From Nephromyces sp. MM_2019 (lineage: Eukaryota > Apicomplexa > Aconoidasida > Nephromycida), in NCBI GenBank assembly GCA_015657535.1, contig JADHZB010000659.1, forward strand, positions 44,311 through 108,310: DNA of 64,000 nt. The letters run 5' to 3'. The notes beneath the pieces were generated by a model that was given only the letters and a program-made list of their open reading frames with translations, had not been told where the DNA came from and ran no database searches. Positions 50,773 to 63,843 of this stretch are shown here, piece by piece (positions within the stretch are counted from its first letter, which is position 1; each line of letters starts with the position of its first letter). The position numbers and the translations under genes were made by a program.

Positions 50773-53695
50773 TTATTTTTTTTCTTCTCTAAGGCAATAC
50801 ATAAAAATAGGTAGCATTTCCTGAGTTGTAAAAATTTAAAATTTAATATGAATTAATTTAAGTATGGGTGTGTAGATTTATGCTAATGTATTTGTAAAAT
50901 TGCTGTTATACGTGTGTAAAAATATTTGAAGTGTATGTTCAAATAAATATAATGTATATGTGCAAATGTGTAAAATAGTTGAGAAATGTGTGTAAAATAG
51001 CTGTGATGTGGGTGTGAATTAAAATTAATGTGTGGGCTTGAATGTGGTCTAGTGTGTGAGTTGTTTATGATATTCTTAATATTTGTACCAACTTCTTATA
51101 TGTGTAATATGTTATAAGCTTACATCTGGGAAGTTAGGTTGCCTTTCTTTTAAGATGACTTGATAGCCGGCTCGTTTAAAAAGTGACTCAAAAATAGCTT
51201 CTGATCTGCAAATTAAATTTTCAATGTGCTTATAATTTATATAAATCTACACACACGCACATACAAACACGAGCACATACACATAGCGAGTACAAGTGCA
51301 TACATATATGTGGTACAAATGTATACACGTACATAGGCACCCTCATACACACATATACATGCACCTAATTAAAACATAAGCATCCACATATGAACATACA
51401 AACTTAAACACGTATGAACATCAAACACTACACACGCACACACACACATACACGCACAAATAGGCTCACATACACACACACTCGAACACACCCACCTCAC
51501 ACCACATGATGTCTATACATGTTGGGTGTATGTATTCGGTTGTTATATTATCTTACCGTGTTACAGCTTTATCATCTTCACTTAAGAAATAATTTGCACC
51601 AGGATACACATTATCTTTCAAGCATATAACTCCCTTTAAATTTTTATTAAAATGTATAAAGATATAGATGTGTGCGTAAAACTAATTTTTGTGTTGAAAG
51701 ATATCAAAATGATTGGTATAAAGCTTGTTTATGATACGTGTTTGTAAAATTTATAATAAATTGTGAGTGATGTTTTACTTACAGATTCTCTTAGAGAGGG
51801 TTTACATCTTTCAAGAAATAAAATCAAATCTGAATCGGTCAAATAACATGAACACTGAAGCAAACATACACACGCATATATATCATTATATTAGAGACAT
51901 TTAGATAGATAAAATTGATATTCACAGACAAAAAAACAAGTACACACTTAAATAAACATATTTTTAGATAGGAATATATATACAAATACACATACACACG
52001 CACATGAAAACACATTCGCATACTCACAAATACATGTATATACACATACGGACACATATACATATATATAAATAAACATACCCATATACACAGATTTTTC
52101 AGTTAATAATTATAAAAATATTTTTAAGCTTATTATATATGTGTGTGTGTAAAATTTTCTAAGAAATGTATACCCATTGTATCCAAATACAGTCATAACA
52201 ATTTGGTTGAGGATGAAAATTTTGAATAGAGCAACAATGGAAGCTGTGAGATTGATATAATTATGTATGTATTTGCGTGTGTTTATGCGTTTGTATGATG
52301 CGTGTGTGTGTGTATGTGTGAGTTTATGTGTATATATGTGTGCTTATGAGTGTGAGAAGTGTCGTTGTAAATAAGTATATAGATATATATATAATAATAT
52401 ACAGTTTCTTACCCAGTGATGTTTTGGTAGTTTAAATTCTTTCTAGCTTTTTCAATAAAACTTGCAACTGGTTCGAGTATTTCAGCCTTGGAAATTATAA
52501 TATTTCAATATATAAGTGTTTGTTATATTTATTTGAATATATATATTAGGAATTGACTTTGTGAGTGTGTAAATTGGGAATGGAGTATGTGTGTATTTAA
52601 ATGTATACATTAGTAATTAAATACGTGTGTATTTTTATGTATATATTGGGGATTAAATATGTGTATATGAGTAAGTATAGATTAGAAATCAAATGTGCAT
52701 GTGTAGATAAAGGGTCAAGTGTGTATATGAATATTATGAGTATTCTTCTACATATACATGTAGATGCGTGTACAGATGTTGATTTATTGCCGTATATTTA
52801 TGTGTGTGTAGATTTGTGTACACACATTTGTGTGTAATCCTGCACATTATATACGTAGATGAGTGTACATGTGTATCCTTACTGTTTGGAATTGCTTAAT
52901 TAAACATCCCTTTGTTACACGCCCAATTCCTCCGCCACAGTCCAATACTTTATCAAATTGACAACTTCCACCGAAGTGTGTTGGTAGAGATTTAATTTTG
53001 TTTATAAATTGTGTTGATGTGTGTAAATCAATATATGATAATTTCCCAAATCCCCCTAACATCCCTTCAACTGATGCCGGCATTTGCTAATAATTTTTCA
53101 CACACAAACATACGCAAAATGTGTTGTGTGTTTTTCAGCGAGTGTGTGCTAGTAATGCTAAGTGAGGGATGAGGAGCTGTATATATAGAGGGGGTTATGG
53201 GGGGGGGGGGGGTTGGTGGAGTAAGTCTATTAGTATATGCGCTTATAGTGTGTGTGTATATCAGTGTGTGATTGTATTAGTGTGTGTATGTATCAGTGTG
53301 TGTGCGTATGAGTTTTTTTGTTTTAGTGTATGATCGTATGAGTGTGTACGTTTATCAGTGTGTGTTTGTAGGAGTGTGTGTGTGTATATGTTTATGTGAG
53401 TATAGGTCTGTGTGTGTATAAGTATGTTTGTGTCTTGGAGTGTGTGTGTATAAGAATATATGTGTATGATTGTGTGTATGTGTCAGTGTTTGTATGTAAG
53501 TGTGTTTGTGTATAAGTATGTGTATGTATGAGTATCTGTATGCATAAGTGTGTGAGTGTTTATGTGTATGAGTGTATATATGTATCAGAATGTGTATGAG
53601 TGAATGTGTGCTTGGTATGTAAGGATGCTTAAAAAGTTTGATTCGTGGTTAAATTGCGTGATATGTAGGTGTATAAGTGTATATATAAGTATTTC

Positions 53696-53738
<43 letters not shown>

Positions 53739-53866
53739 TGAGTTTGTGATATCTGGTTTACCTGCCAAAAATTGAGGGTATAGTCATACCACTCCTCACG
53801 TTTGTCTTCATTTTCACCCAAAATTTCATCCCATAAGTTTTCGGTGTTGTCTGATTTATCGATCAT
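50773..53866 (-). CDS. NTMT1: Alpha-N-terminal protein methyltransferase (NTMT1/Tae1 family), 243 aa
   Basis: SAM-dependent enzyme that methylates the alpha-amino group of proteins such as RCC1 and ribosomal proteins carrying an N-terminal X-Pro-Lys-type motif. Eight exons (high to low): 53866-53762, 53086-52883, 52486-52413, 52243-52174, 51854-51783, 51633-51557, 51205-51124, 50820-50773; 732 nt, close to the family's ~223-280 aa. Landmarks: REEWYDYTLNFW, ASVEGMLGGFGKLSYIDL (substrate region), VLDCGGGIGRVTKG (SAM site), NCYDCIWIQW, GVICLKDNVYP (catalytic Asp/Asn region) and the C-terminus EMLPIFMYCLR. One oddity: after IQW the usual VIGHLTD reads CSCYLTD, losing the family's His. Introns are 149-675 bp and filled with TG/CA repeats, unlike the short introns before 45 kb. 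Product is probably cytosolic/nuclear. Confidence 0.93.
53199..53212 (+). repeat. Poly-G run of 14
   Basis: A 14-base G homopolymer within the first intron of the NTMT1 gene (C-run on the transcribed sense strand), next to other G-rich sequence. Striking in DNA this A+T-rich. Confidence 0.9.
53220..53737. repeat. TG-rich simple-sequence block ending in a (TA)n tract
   Basis: The plus strand runs almost unbroken as TGTGTG/TGTATG/TATGAG variants, then a pure TA tract at about 53696-53737. It fills most of the first NTMT1 intron. Confidence 0.85.
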
Positions 53867-56800
53867 TGTGTGCGTAAAAGGTTTACTTAATAATTTTCAT
53901 TATAGGTTGTAAATTTTTATAATTATATATATTGTGTGTGTGTGTTAATTATCTTGTTAATATATGCAATATGTTGTTAGAATGTAGTTAACGTAAGTCA
54001 AGTTGGTTTGCAGTTGATTTGCAATGTATGTAATTTGTGCTATGATGTGTGTGTGTAAAGGGTAGGGTATCTGTGTAATATGTTGTGATGTGTGAGTGCG
54101 TAATCTAGTGTAATGATGTGTGTGTATTTGTGTAGTATAGTGTAACAATGTGTCTATCTAGCAATGTGTAATAATGTTTGTGTTTATGTGTAGTATAAAA
54201 GTGTGTGTGTATAAGTAAAGTGTGGTATAATGTTGTGTATGCGTCTATAAAATAATGTAGTGTATGTCTATATATAATGTTAAAAAAAATTGTGTAATGT
54301 TGATATTACATAATACAGTGTGTATAATTAACATGGTATGTCAGTATGTATAATACGATAAAATGTAGTTAAATGTGGTATGATATATGTACGGGTGTAA
54401 AATTACATATTTGTGTATGTATAAACAATGTATAGGATTATTACATATAATTTTATAGTGTTAACTAGTATGTAATGTTTGGTGTGAATAAAGCGTGTAT
54501 ACATAATATCATATGAGGATTCGTGTGTCAAATGACTTTGTAAGTGTGTGTGAGTAAATTGTAAAATTGTAAAATGATTTAAAGTTTAAGCTTCAAGATT
54601 TGATATTTATTTATAACTAGGTTGAAATTGAACTCTTTTCGTTAAAAATTACATCTTATTATAATCATTTATGCCTTTGGAGATTTTAACAATTTATCAA
54701 TAATATTGTGTGTAATATATTATCAATACCATTGTGTGTAGTTATGTGAGTATGTGTTGTTCATGTGTGTGTTAAATGTGTGTGTGTTTTTGATTTATAT
54801 TTATAATGTGGGTATATTTGTATTTGTGATTTTGGGTATGATTATGAATGTGCGATCGTGTGTGCAGTTTTGTATGTGTGTTAGTCACATAGCGTTTGTT
54901 GTATAATTTTGTGTTCAACATGTATATGTGAACCAATGGATTTGATTTGTCCAATGTATGATTTGTTTGAGTATATGTAGAACAACGTGTGAAGTGTGAG
55001 TTTGTATAAATATATGTAAAGGTTTCGAATTTAAATTCGTAATGTGTGCAAAGTTATATGTTGAAATATATATAAACTGCATGTATTTGTAACTTAGAAT
55101 TATATATACATAACAAGAGTATGTGTGAATGAATAAATATAAATATACACACTATGCGTCTATGTAGGCGAGGTTTTAGCATCTACTAACCGCAATCTGA
55201 ATATATATATATATATATGTGAGTCTGTGTGCGTATGAGTGTGTATCAAATCATGAAAGCTGTGTGTGTGTGGTTGCGTGCATAAATGAGCATGCAAGTA
55301 GATATGTGTGTATTGTTAACTTTTTATTTGTACGAAAGTGTATGGGCTAAAATTTTGAGCTTAAACTCTAGTTTTGCTTATTTTGATTCAAAAACTTTCA
55401 AAATTACTTTAGCCAAATATCAAACAAAAATAGTAAGAAGAAATAGGAATATTGACAATTCAAATAATTTTGAAATAATTTTTCTAACATTGTTTTTGAT
55501 GTTTAATTAATTAACATTTATTTTCACAATTATTGTTGCTAGTGAGTTTGTTTATCATTAAAACATAAGCATACGCACACATATGCTTATACATACATAA
55601 CCATACCCACCCACCCACACCCACAAACACACAGTTCACACATATACAGCCAATCCCACCCACCCAGCCTCGCACCCACTTATACTCAAACATACACAAT
55701 TACACACATCTAAATATATATCTAAGTTGGTAAAGACATTTGAAAAAATTAAAAAATTAAATTATTATGGACATTATTGGAACAAAATAAGTCCTAAATA
55801 ATTTATAATTTATTTTCATTGCACATCTTAAATTAAATATTAAAAAAAAATTTATATCAAATATATAAACATACATGTATATACATATATCATTATGTTT
55901 ACACATAAAGTATATATACTTAAATCATTTTAGACAACACTTATAAATTGTCAGATTAAATATTTAGAAGATACACCTCATAAACAAGCAAATTGTTTTT
56001 CACCTACAAAACGCACACACATCAAAAACCAATACAATATACAAAACTTAACACATACATCAAAAATAAGCACAATAATCACAACACACAAACATTTAAA
56101 ACAAAAGCAATATTTAAAACAAAGACAACTCATGTGTATATACATATATATATATATATATATTATATACTTCGAAGTTTCTTTTATTTACAATATATAT
56201 TAATAATATTATTTAAGTTTTGCTCTCCTTTTTGTTTATAAATTTTTGTTATTTTTTTATTTGGAAGCATTGTAGCTCCATCAGCATAAACTATATATGG
56301 ATTATGATGAAAATTTTATAGCTATTACTGACTCTTAATTATGAAAATGAATTTTATTTAGTTTAAGGTAATACATAGCTGAAAAATTAGGAAATATCGT
56401 AAAATAAGTTTATATTATATATGTAAACACACTTTTTTGCACCAAGAACACAAAATTAAGGTAAAAAAGTAGTTTCATAAAATATATTTAATTATATCCC
56501 CAAAGTTTTCCATACTATTTCATTAAAAGAAATTTCTTAATAAACTTTGAAACAGTTTCAGATTTTCATTTAATTCATCAATCACACATCCAAGAAATAA
56601 GAATTGAAAATGAATCTTTACAAAAATTAATTGTATCAAAATACTATAAGTTTGATGTAAGTACACTTATCCATTTTCATATCTTATTCTTATAATTTAT
56701 GAAATTTTCTTCAATACACAACAAAAATTATATATTTGATATATTGAAAATTTTAATTTTATTGGATGTATGTACACTTAACTATTTCCTTATATGATAT

Positions 56801-57176
56801 TTATTTTATTCAATTTATGAAAAATTTTTTAAAATTAGGTAACAATAATTACATATTTGAAATCTTTAAAAAATATATATTTTTTAAAGATGAATATCCA
56901 TTTGTTCATTTTCATATTTATATTGAATTTATATAATTTACATCAAATAATTTTAGATAGTAATGAATTTCTATATAGTATGGATATAAATAAATATCTT
57001 GTATCAAATGATTTTCCTACCTAAACCTTGCTATGTTTTAAGTACATTTGAAGAAAACGGACTCAAAGAAGGATTAAAAGAGAAAAGAAAGAATAAAAAA
57101 AAATAAAAATTGTATATGAATGTAAAATTATAATTGACAAACCAATCTTAAAATCTAAACACTGTTATTGACAAAT
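53867..57176. other. TG/CA-rich intergenic region, 3.3 kb
   Basis: Divergent space between NTMT1 and the acyltransferase gene. Left part (53930-55300) is TG-rich on the plus strand; 55560-55700 and 55990-56110 are CA-rich; the rest is A+T. One possible isolated exon is listed separately. I see no RNA gene. Confidence 0.5.
56562..56656 (+). other. Possible isolated exon
   Basis: Between a TTTCAG acceptor and a GTAAGT donor one frame is open and reads IHQSHIQEIRIENESLQKLI, a charged helical sequence. A phase-0 continuation could begin with ATG at about 56890 and stay open to about 57022. Neither a start exon nor a family match is visible, so this is only a candidate. It might be an upstream gene's 3' end or noise. 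Confidence 0.2.
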
Positions 57177-60100
57177 ATGATTTCCCGATCACTTTCATTC
57201 CAAAGTGCACAGATGGTGAACTCACCATTTCCTAAGCATGCTGGAGGTGATAATATAATAATAAACATAATTATGTATTTAAATGAGCTCCCAAACGTAA
57301 AAGACTTGGCAGTCTTTATTGAAGAAAATTTATTAAAATTTCATCGATTTCGGTAAGTAAATAATCTGCATCATTTAAATGGAATACCTAAGCAAATTTT
57401 CATATTTATTATATTATTTATATTTAAACAACTACATATATATTGAAATCTAAAAACTACTTATCTTCATTAGAGAACTCTAAATATGCAAGCATAAACT
57501 ATAATATAAACATATATAATCACAATAAATAACTCATGATCAATTAATTAATTGATCTACACTCCTCTTAAATATATATTTATACTTTAATTTTTGAAAT
57601 ATTTCAGATCAATACCAGTCTGTAATTTTTGGTGTCAATATTGGAAAGATGTAGAAGTTAACACCAGTGATCATATATTTATTCATCGAGAAACAGATGA
57701 TCACAGTGCGCACGAAAAAATAGTTGAAATATTCCAAGATAATTGTAATCCAGATAAACCACGTTGGGAATTTCACTTAGTCTTAAACTCAATGGTAGAT
57801 ACTAACACTAAAAACAACTCAAAACACGCCATAATTTTCAAAGTTGATCACTGTGTAACAGATGGTGTATCTCTTGTAAAGGTTATATGATTACATATAT
57901 ACAATCACACCTATTATAACTATAGACTTTAATATATATATATATATATATATATATGTGAATTAGATGCACATATGCTGATTTATATTATTTAAAAAAG
58001 ACTTTTAATGTTTATTTATACTCAGATATATATACATTAGATGATAAAATTATTGTATATATATATTCAGAAATTTAATTAGTTTCATTATTTTTTGGAT
58101 AAAGTAATCACACACACATACAAATATATATCATATACACATATAGACATTTCAAGGCTTTCTTAGGGATAAATATAATCAACCACTTATTGATAAGTGG
58201 AATATGGGTTTGAATAGAGTTTCTAGAGTAGAAAAAAGATTCCATCAAATGAGTATCAGATCAAAGGTATATAAATAAATGAATATATATATATATGTGA
58301 GTATAAAGTCACATAAATTAACATCTGTACAAATTTTATATATATACACATTTTTATTAAACCAGAAATTCCATATATTTCATGATCTATATATACAACT
58401 TTTTCATTGAATTTAAGTTTATACAAAAAACGAGACTCAAATACAATTTCGTATCGAAATCTACACATATACACACAAAACTCGCATACGCTCACAACAC
58501 ATACACACACTCATAACAATTGAACTAAACTATTTAACTATATATAAATTTGGAATATATTCAGGTTAACAAATTTCTTACCAACTTCTTCTCACTTTTA
58601 ACTTTTTTATTTTTATCTATAAAATCAATTTTTGAAGTTTTTTATGCTACTTATGGCCCATTTGATGACGAGTCACCACTAACTCTTTCTAAAAAAGTAA
58701 AAATTGAAAGTGGCCCGCAGTTCCCTAAAAATATAAAAGTATGTTTAATTTTATTTTTACGCACAAAAAACTTACACATTTCCACACATTATACACCTAG
58801 AATTGCTCACAAAGTTACACGTTTTCACACATTAGACATATTGAATTATACACAAAGCTACACCTTTTTACACATTATACACACATCTAGAAGCACAGAC
58901 TAATTAACATTTCTAATACATCTATACTACATATATATATATTCCCCATTTAATTTTATAAACTCATTTTCCTCATCCTATATCTTTTCTACACATATAT
59001 ATTATACCCATTTAATTACATGTGATCATTTTTTCTTTCTCTATGACCTCACATAATATAAATTTCAACATAAAGACATCTCATTTGATATAAATAAAAT
59101 AAAACACTTCAACTTAGATACATTTTAAGCTCAAATTATATACTCATTTCCTATTACACACATACACATAAAGCATATAGAAATTATTATTTGCTCATAT
59201 TTAACACAAATTTTTTAGTATATAAAGTGTCCACCTATAAATTTTGAATACATCCGAAAATTAAAAAATGAAGGAAAGGCTACAATTAATGATATATTAA
59301 TGTCTAGTTTATCTGGTTGCCTAAAAAGGTCAGTTTACACACCACTTTTCGCATTAATTATACATATATACATACACGCACATATTATATACACACTCCA
59401 ACATATTGTAAACACACACGCACATTGTACAAAGACACATACACAGATATTATAAACATACACACATTGTATAAAGACACAAACACATTTTATACGCATA
59501 CAAGCTCTTAAATAATGATTTAACATATATATATATATGTGTGTTAAATCATTATTTTATAAGTAATTGTGCTATGTTTATGAAACTTGTTCAGATATTG
59601 TAAAGCAAATAAGAAAGATGAAAATGCAACCAATCCAGAATTCATAAGGGCCATATTACCATATGCTTTCTTAGAGTATATTCATATATTTTAAATCACT
59701 TTATATATGCACACACACACGCACTCCACATAATTTTATAGGTGTTCATACCCTAAATATATATGTATACACACCATAGATTTTCTGAATCTATACACAC
59801 ATGTTATATATATCTATATACACATTTACTTTATATACTTAAAATATATATCTTTTACTAAAACATCTATACAATTTATGGCACACACAACAAATAAATA
59901 TCTTCAAATATTATTTATACAAACAAATTTATTAAAAATCAAGTGTGTACAATTTAAAATGATTTTTACACATAGACATTGCACTATTTTAACACTTTGT
60001 TAGGAAATCTTCCACTTACCAAAATAAATTTAATGCACTGAGAAATCGTTGGATACCTTTATCAGTCAGTTTACACCTCAAACCATCAGACCCTTTAACC

Positions 60101-61114
60101 CGTTTAAAAGAAACTCAAAAGGTTACTTACATACACATGTATACTCAAACACACACTCATACATACACTTACACAAGCACATACCCATTTATACACACAT
60201 AGACAAAAAGCACACACACACTTTCACAAGCAAATACCCATATATACACACATAGACAAAAAACACACACACACACAATATATATATATATATATAGAGT
60301 ATACAAGCTTTAAAGGATAAAAAACAGCCTATTATAACATACCTCGTACACACAATAATAGGTAAATGGTGTATGACTCGTGCAATGTTAAAAAGGGCTA
60401 GTTTTCTTTTATTTAATAAGCATACGGTTGTGTTTTCTACTGTACCCACATATGATGTAAGCTGTGTATGTGTTTGTGTAGGTGTGCGTATGCGTATGCG
60501 TATGCGTGTATATGTATGTGTGTGTGTGTGTGTGTATGTGTACGTGTGTGTGTATGTGTATGTATGTGTGTGTTCGTATTTAAGTTTGAATATGTACATA
60601 TTTTGAATTGAATATATAAATAAAAAATATATATGTGTATGTTTTTATTAAAGCTCAAATCACAGTTTTGTGGTAAGGAAGTTGAAGAGCTTTATGTTGC
60701 ATGCTCAAGTATTATACCACAAGTAAGATGTGTGTAATTTATATTAGTTTAAAATTAGTTAAATTATTATATTTGTAGGAAGTAAGCTTAGTGTATAACA
60801 ATTATGAGATATTTAAATTAATTTGAAAATTTTATGTGTAATTTTAGGTTGAAATTTTAACTTATGCAGGCAGACTTTTCCTCTCATTTGTTGTAGATGG
60901 TGATATTGTCAAAAATCCACACACATTACCAGATTTATTTATGGAGGTGAATTTTCTAATAATATTTTTACACACTATAATATATATAACTTCCACATAC
61001 ACATATATATACAAACATATAATTATACATAGAGAAATTTATATATATATATATTTATAGGAGTTAAAAGAACTTGGTAAACTATTAAGTGTTGATCAAA
61101 ATTTAATTAACTAA
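57177..61114 (+). CDS. WS/DGAT-type (wax synthase/diacylglycerol) acyltransferase, 477 aa
   Basis: Transfers acyl groups from acyl-CoA to fatty alcohol or diacylglycerol, making storage lipid at ER or droplet membranes. Eleven exons: 57177-57352, 57608-57881, 58147-58266, 58565-58738, 59219-59328, 59595-59675, 60004-60121, 60298-60456, 60654-60722, 60848-60946, 61061-61114 (1434 nt). The start is the first ATG after an in-frame TAA. Evidence: NLLKFHRFRSIPVCNFWC, then the active-site motif VDHCVTDGVSLV (HHxxxDG with Asp replacing the first His; the catalytic second His is kept). A hydrophobic span lies near residues 195-220. Later: ATINDILMSSLSGCLKR, NRWIPLSVSLHLKPSDPLTR, HTVVFSTVPTYD and ILTYAGRLFLSFVVDGDIVK. 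This is the full WS/DGAT order, C-terminal domain included. Substrate is not predictable. Confidence 0.92.
59511..59556. repeat. Perfect inverted repeat around a TA/TG core, in an intron
   Basis: Arms AATAATGATTTAACA (59511-59525) and TGTTAAATCATTATT (59542-59556) are exact complements, separated by 16 bases of TA/TG. Lies in the fifth acyltransferase intron and could fold as a strong hairpin in DNA or RNA. Confidence 0.9.
60470..60575 (+). repeat. TG microsatellite in acyltransferase intron
   Basis: TGTGTGTAGGTGTGCGTATGCG-type repeat, on the sense strand, opposite in polarity to the CA-rich blocks in the preceding introns of the same gene. Confidence 0.85.
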
Positions 61115-62040
61115 TTAAAAATGTTCCGAACTTAAAACAAAAGTTTATAATTTCCAAAAATTAAAATATATAAACAACTTGTTAAATTTTTTGAAACTAA
61201 AAAATATAAATTGATATATATATACATATATATACATGCACACTTATATACACACACACACATACACACATTGATTATATTTAGATTTTTAAAAAAAATT
61301 GTATATAGAATAATTCAATCTTATAATAAATGAATTAATATATATATATTGATATCTCTATTTGAACATTTCTATAAAATCCTAGATACATATATACACA
61401 CACAAATACCCATTGATTATATTTAGTTATAAGAAAAAATTGTATATAGATAAATCTAATGTTATAATAAATTAACTTATATATATATACATTTCTATAA
61501 ATTCCTTGATACACATATACACACACATACTAATTTTATATAAATTAAAAATGTGTAATATGTATATATATATGTATATTATGTTATTTTTTATATTAAC
61601 AAATTTCTTTTAAATTAATTCAAACAGTAATTTCAAGTTATTTGAATTTATATAAAAAAAATTAATTAGTATTCTGTTGATGTGTGTGTGTTTATTGATG
61701 TGAATATCTGATGTGTGTGTGTGTATCTGTGTCTAGGGTATATATAAATGTGTATGTGTATAAGTTTATATATACATATATATAACTATGTATACAAAAG
61801 AGTGCGTGTGTATTGTGTAGTATGTTTTTGAGGTCTGTGTGAACATGAATATGTATTATGGGTGTGCATATATATATATGTAGTTTGAAGAATTTATTAT
61901 GTGTATTGTATGTGTAAATGTTAAGGTCTCTGTGAGCATAATAAGTATACACATATGCTTATATATATATATATAAACTAATAAAAAATAACCACATAAA
62001 AAAAAAGAAAAACAATACATATACACAAAATTTATTTCAT

Positions 62041-62081
<41 letters not shown>

Positions 62082-62213
62082 CAACAATGTGTGTGTAAAT
62101 TAAAATAATAACAATTTTATATATAAAAAATAATACTGATTATAAAGCTTTAATCGAAATTTTTTTGTGTTTTCTTAATAAAAATAAAAACTAATATATA
62201 TGTGTGTGTGTGT
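61115..62213. other. Convergent intergenic spacer, TA/TG/CA-rich
   Basis: Between the acyltransferase and kinase 3' ends. Holds a diverged duplication of about 120-170 bp (around 61245-61380 and 61385-61530, each ACACACA then TTGATTATATTTAG then TTGTATATAGA), a TG block at 61680-61730 and a TA tract at about 62048-62077. No exon seen. Confidence 0.6.
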
Positions 62214-63801
62214 TTACAATTTTATTTTTTGTTTCTTTTCATTACAATTATCATCAGAATGTGTTAATATTTTTGTTTGTTCTTTATATAAATGCGATGT
62301 GCGTTCAACTTCTAATATATCCCAACAATAATTATTTGGACGATTTTCAATTTCTTGTGAAGAAGTTGAAATTTTATTGTAAGTTGTTTTGTTTTCATTT
62401 TCATTTAATTCTAATCTTCGTTTATTATTATTTTGTGGTATAATTGTTTTTAAGGGTAGCTAATTAAACAGATATATATATATAGGTAGTGTATATGTGT
62501 AGTTAGTATATATATATATGTATTAATATGTATACTAAATATATCTATAAATAAATATGTATATACAATATGGATATGTGTATATTATATAAAAAACCTT
62601 TTTACCTATCATATATCATCTACAACTTACACACACCTGATGTATTCTAAGGGCCAATTGTGTGTCAGTTAATGAGAAACCATTAGATTGCCAATTACGT
62701 AATTGTTTTTGTGAGTAAGGTTTTAAATAACGAAATAGTGTAGGGTGTGTAAGTTGAGACATCCAATTTGTAAATCCCAAATCATTCATTTTATCATAGG
62801 GTAAACTCTCAAAAAATGGGTGAGCAAGTGCATCTTTTGCAGATAAACGTTTTGAAGGGTTAAATTGTAATAAACGTACTAATAAGTCTAAACCATAGTA
62901 ATCTAATTTTACGCCTTCATGAAATAAAACTGATTTCTCTAATGAATATAAACGTTCCAAATCACTTAATAAAGGGAAACTCTTCATATAAGGACCTAAT
63001 GTCTCCCAATTTTTTTTTGCTATCCTATATTAAAAATGTATGTGTGTGTGAATGTAGGAATGGCATGGCGGGGGGGAAGGTGGAGTATATATTCATGGGT
63101 CATACTAATTTAATTATCAAAATGTGTATATAAGGATTATACAAATATATATTTTGTGTCAAGATAGGATATATAGCTTTATAAATATATATCTAGATAT
63201 AGAGATATGTATGTTTAGATATGTTTAGAGAGATATAAATGTTGAGATATATGTATGTTGAAGTATGCATGTTGACATATATGTGTGGAAATATGTATGT
63301 AGAGATATATATGTGCTTGATATATGTATGATTTAAATCAAGAGTTTATAAAAAAATTAAGGTGTGTAAAAAAGGGTATAAAAATATAATTAGAAAAAAG
63401 GGTGTTCATTAACGATGTTTAGAATATATAAAGAATATTAATGAAAAAGCCTAAATAAATGAAATTCATATGTAATATACGAATCTAGCGAGTATATATA
63501 TTAAGATAGTGTACAAGGTATATATATATATATATATATATACCTTGTACTTAACCTCATTAAACTTACTTTTCAAAGTGTTCATATTCATCTGGATTAG
63601 GTGAACCTAAAAGTTTGCATATATTTGTTAACATCATTAATAATTTGCCATGATAATTTCCCTGATATTTCCTTGAGTAAAATAAGTATTTCCAATATTT
63701 TGCCTCAGAAGTTGGCAGTAAACAAAGTTCTGCAAAAATTACACCCACTGACCACATATCACATGCCTTACCATAAAAGGCTACCTGTTTGATACATATT
63801 A

Positions 63802-63843
<42 letters not shown>

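Noticed and set aside
55286..55510. 74-aa frame in TG-rich DNA
   Set aside because: Lacks a family signal and splice partners; the non-repetitive middle could be a decayed exon but nothing supports it.
60189..60658. Thr/His- and Val/Cys-repeat frames on both strands
   Set aside because: Translations of TG/CA microsatellites inside an acyltransferase intron.
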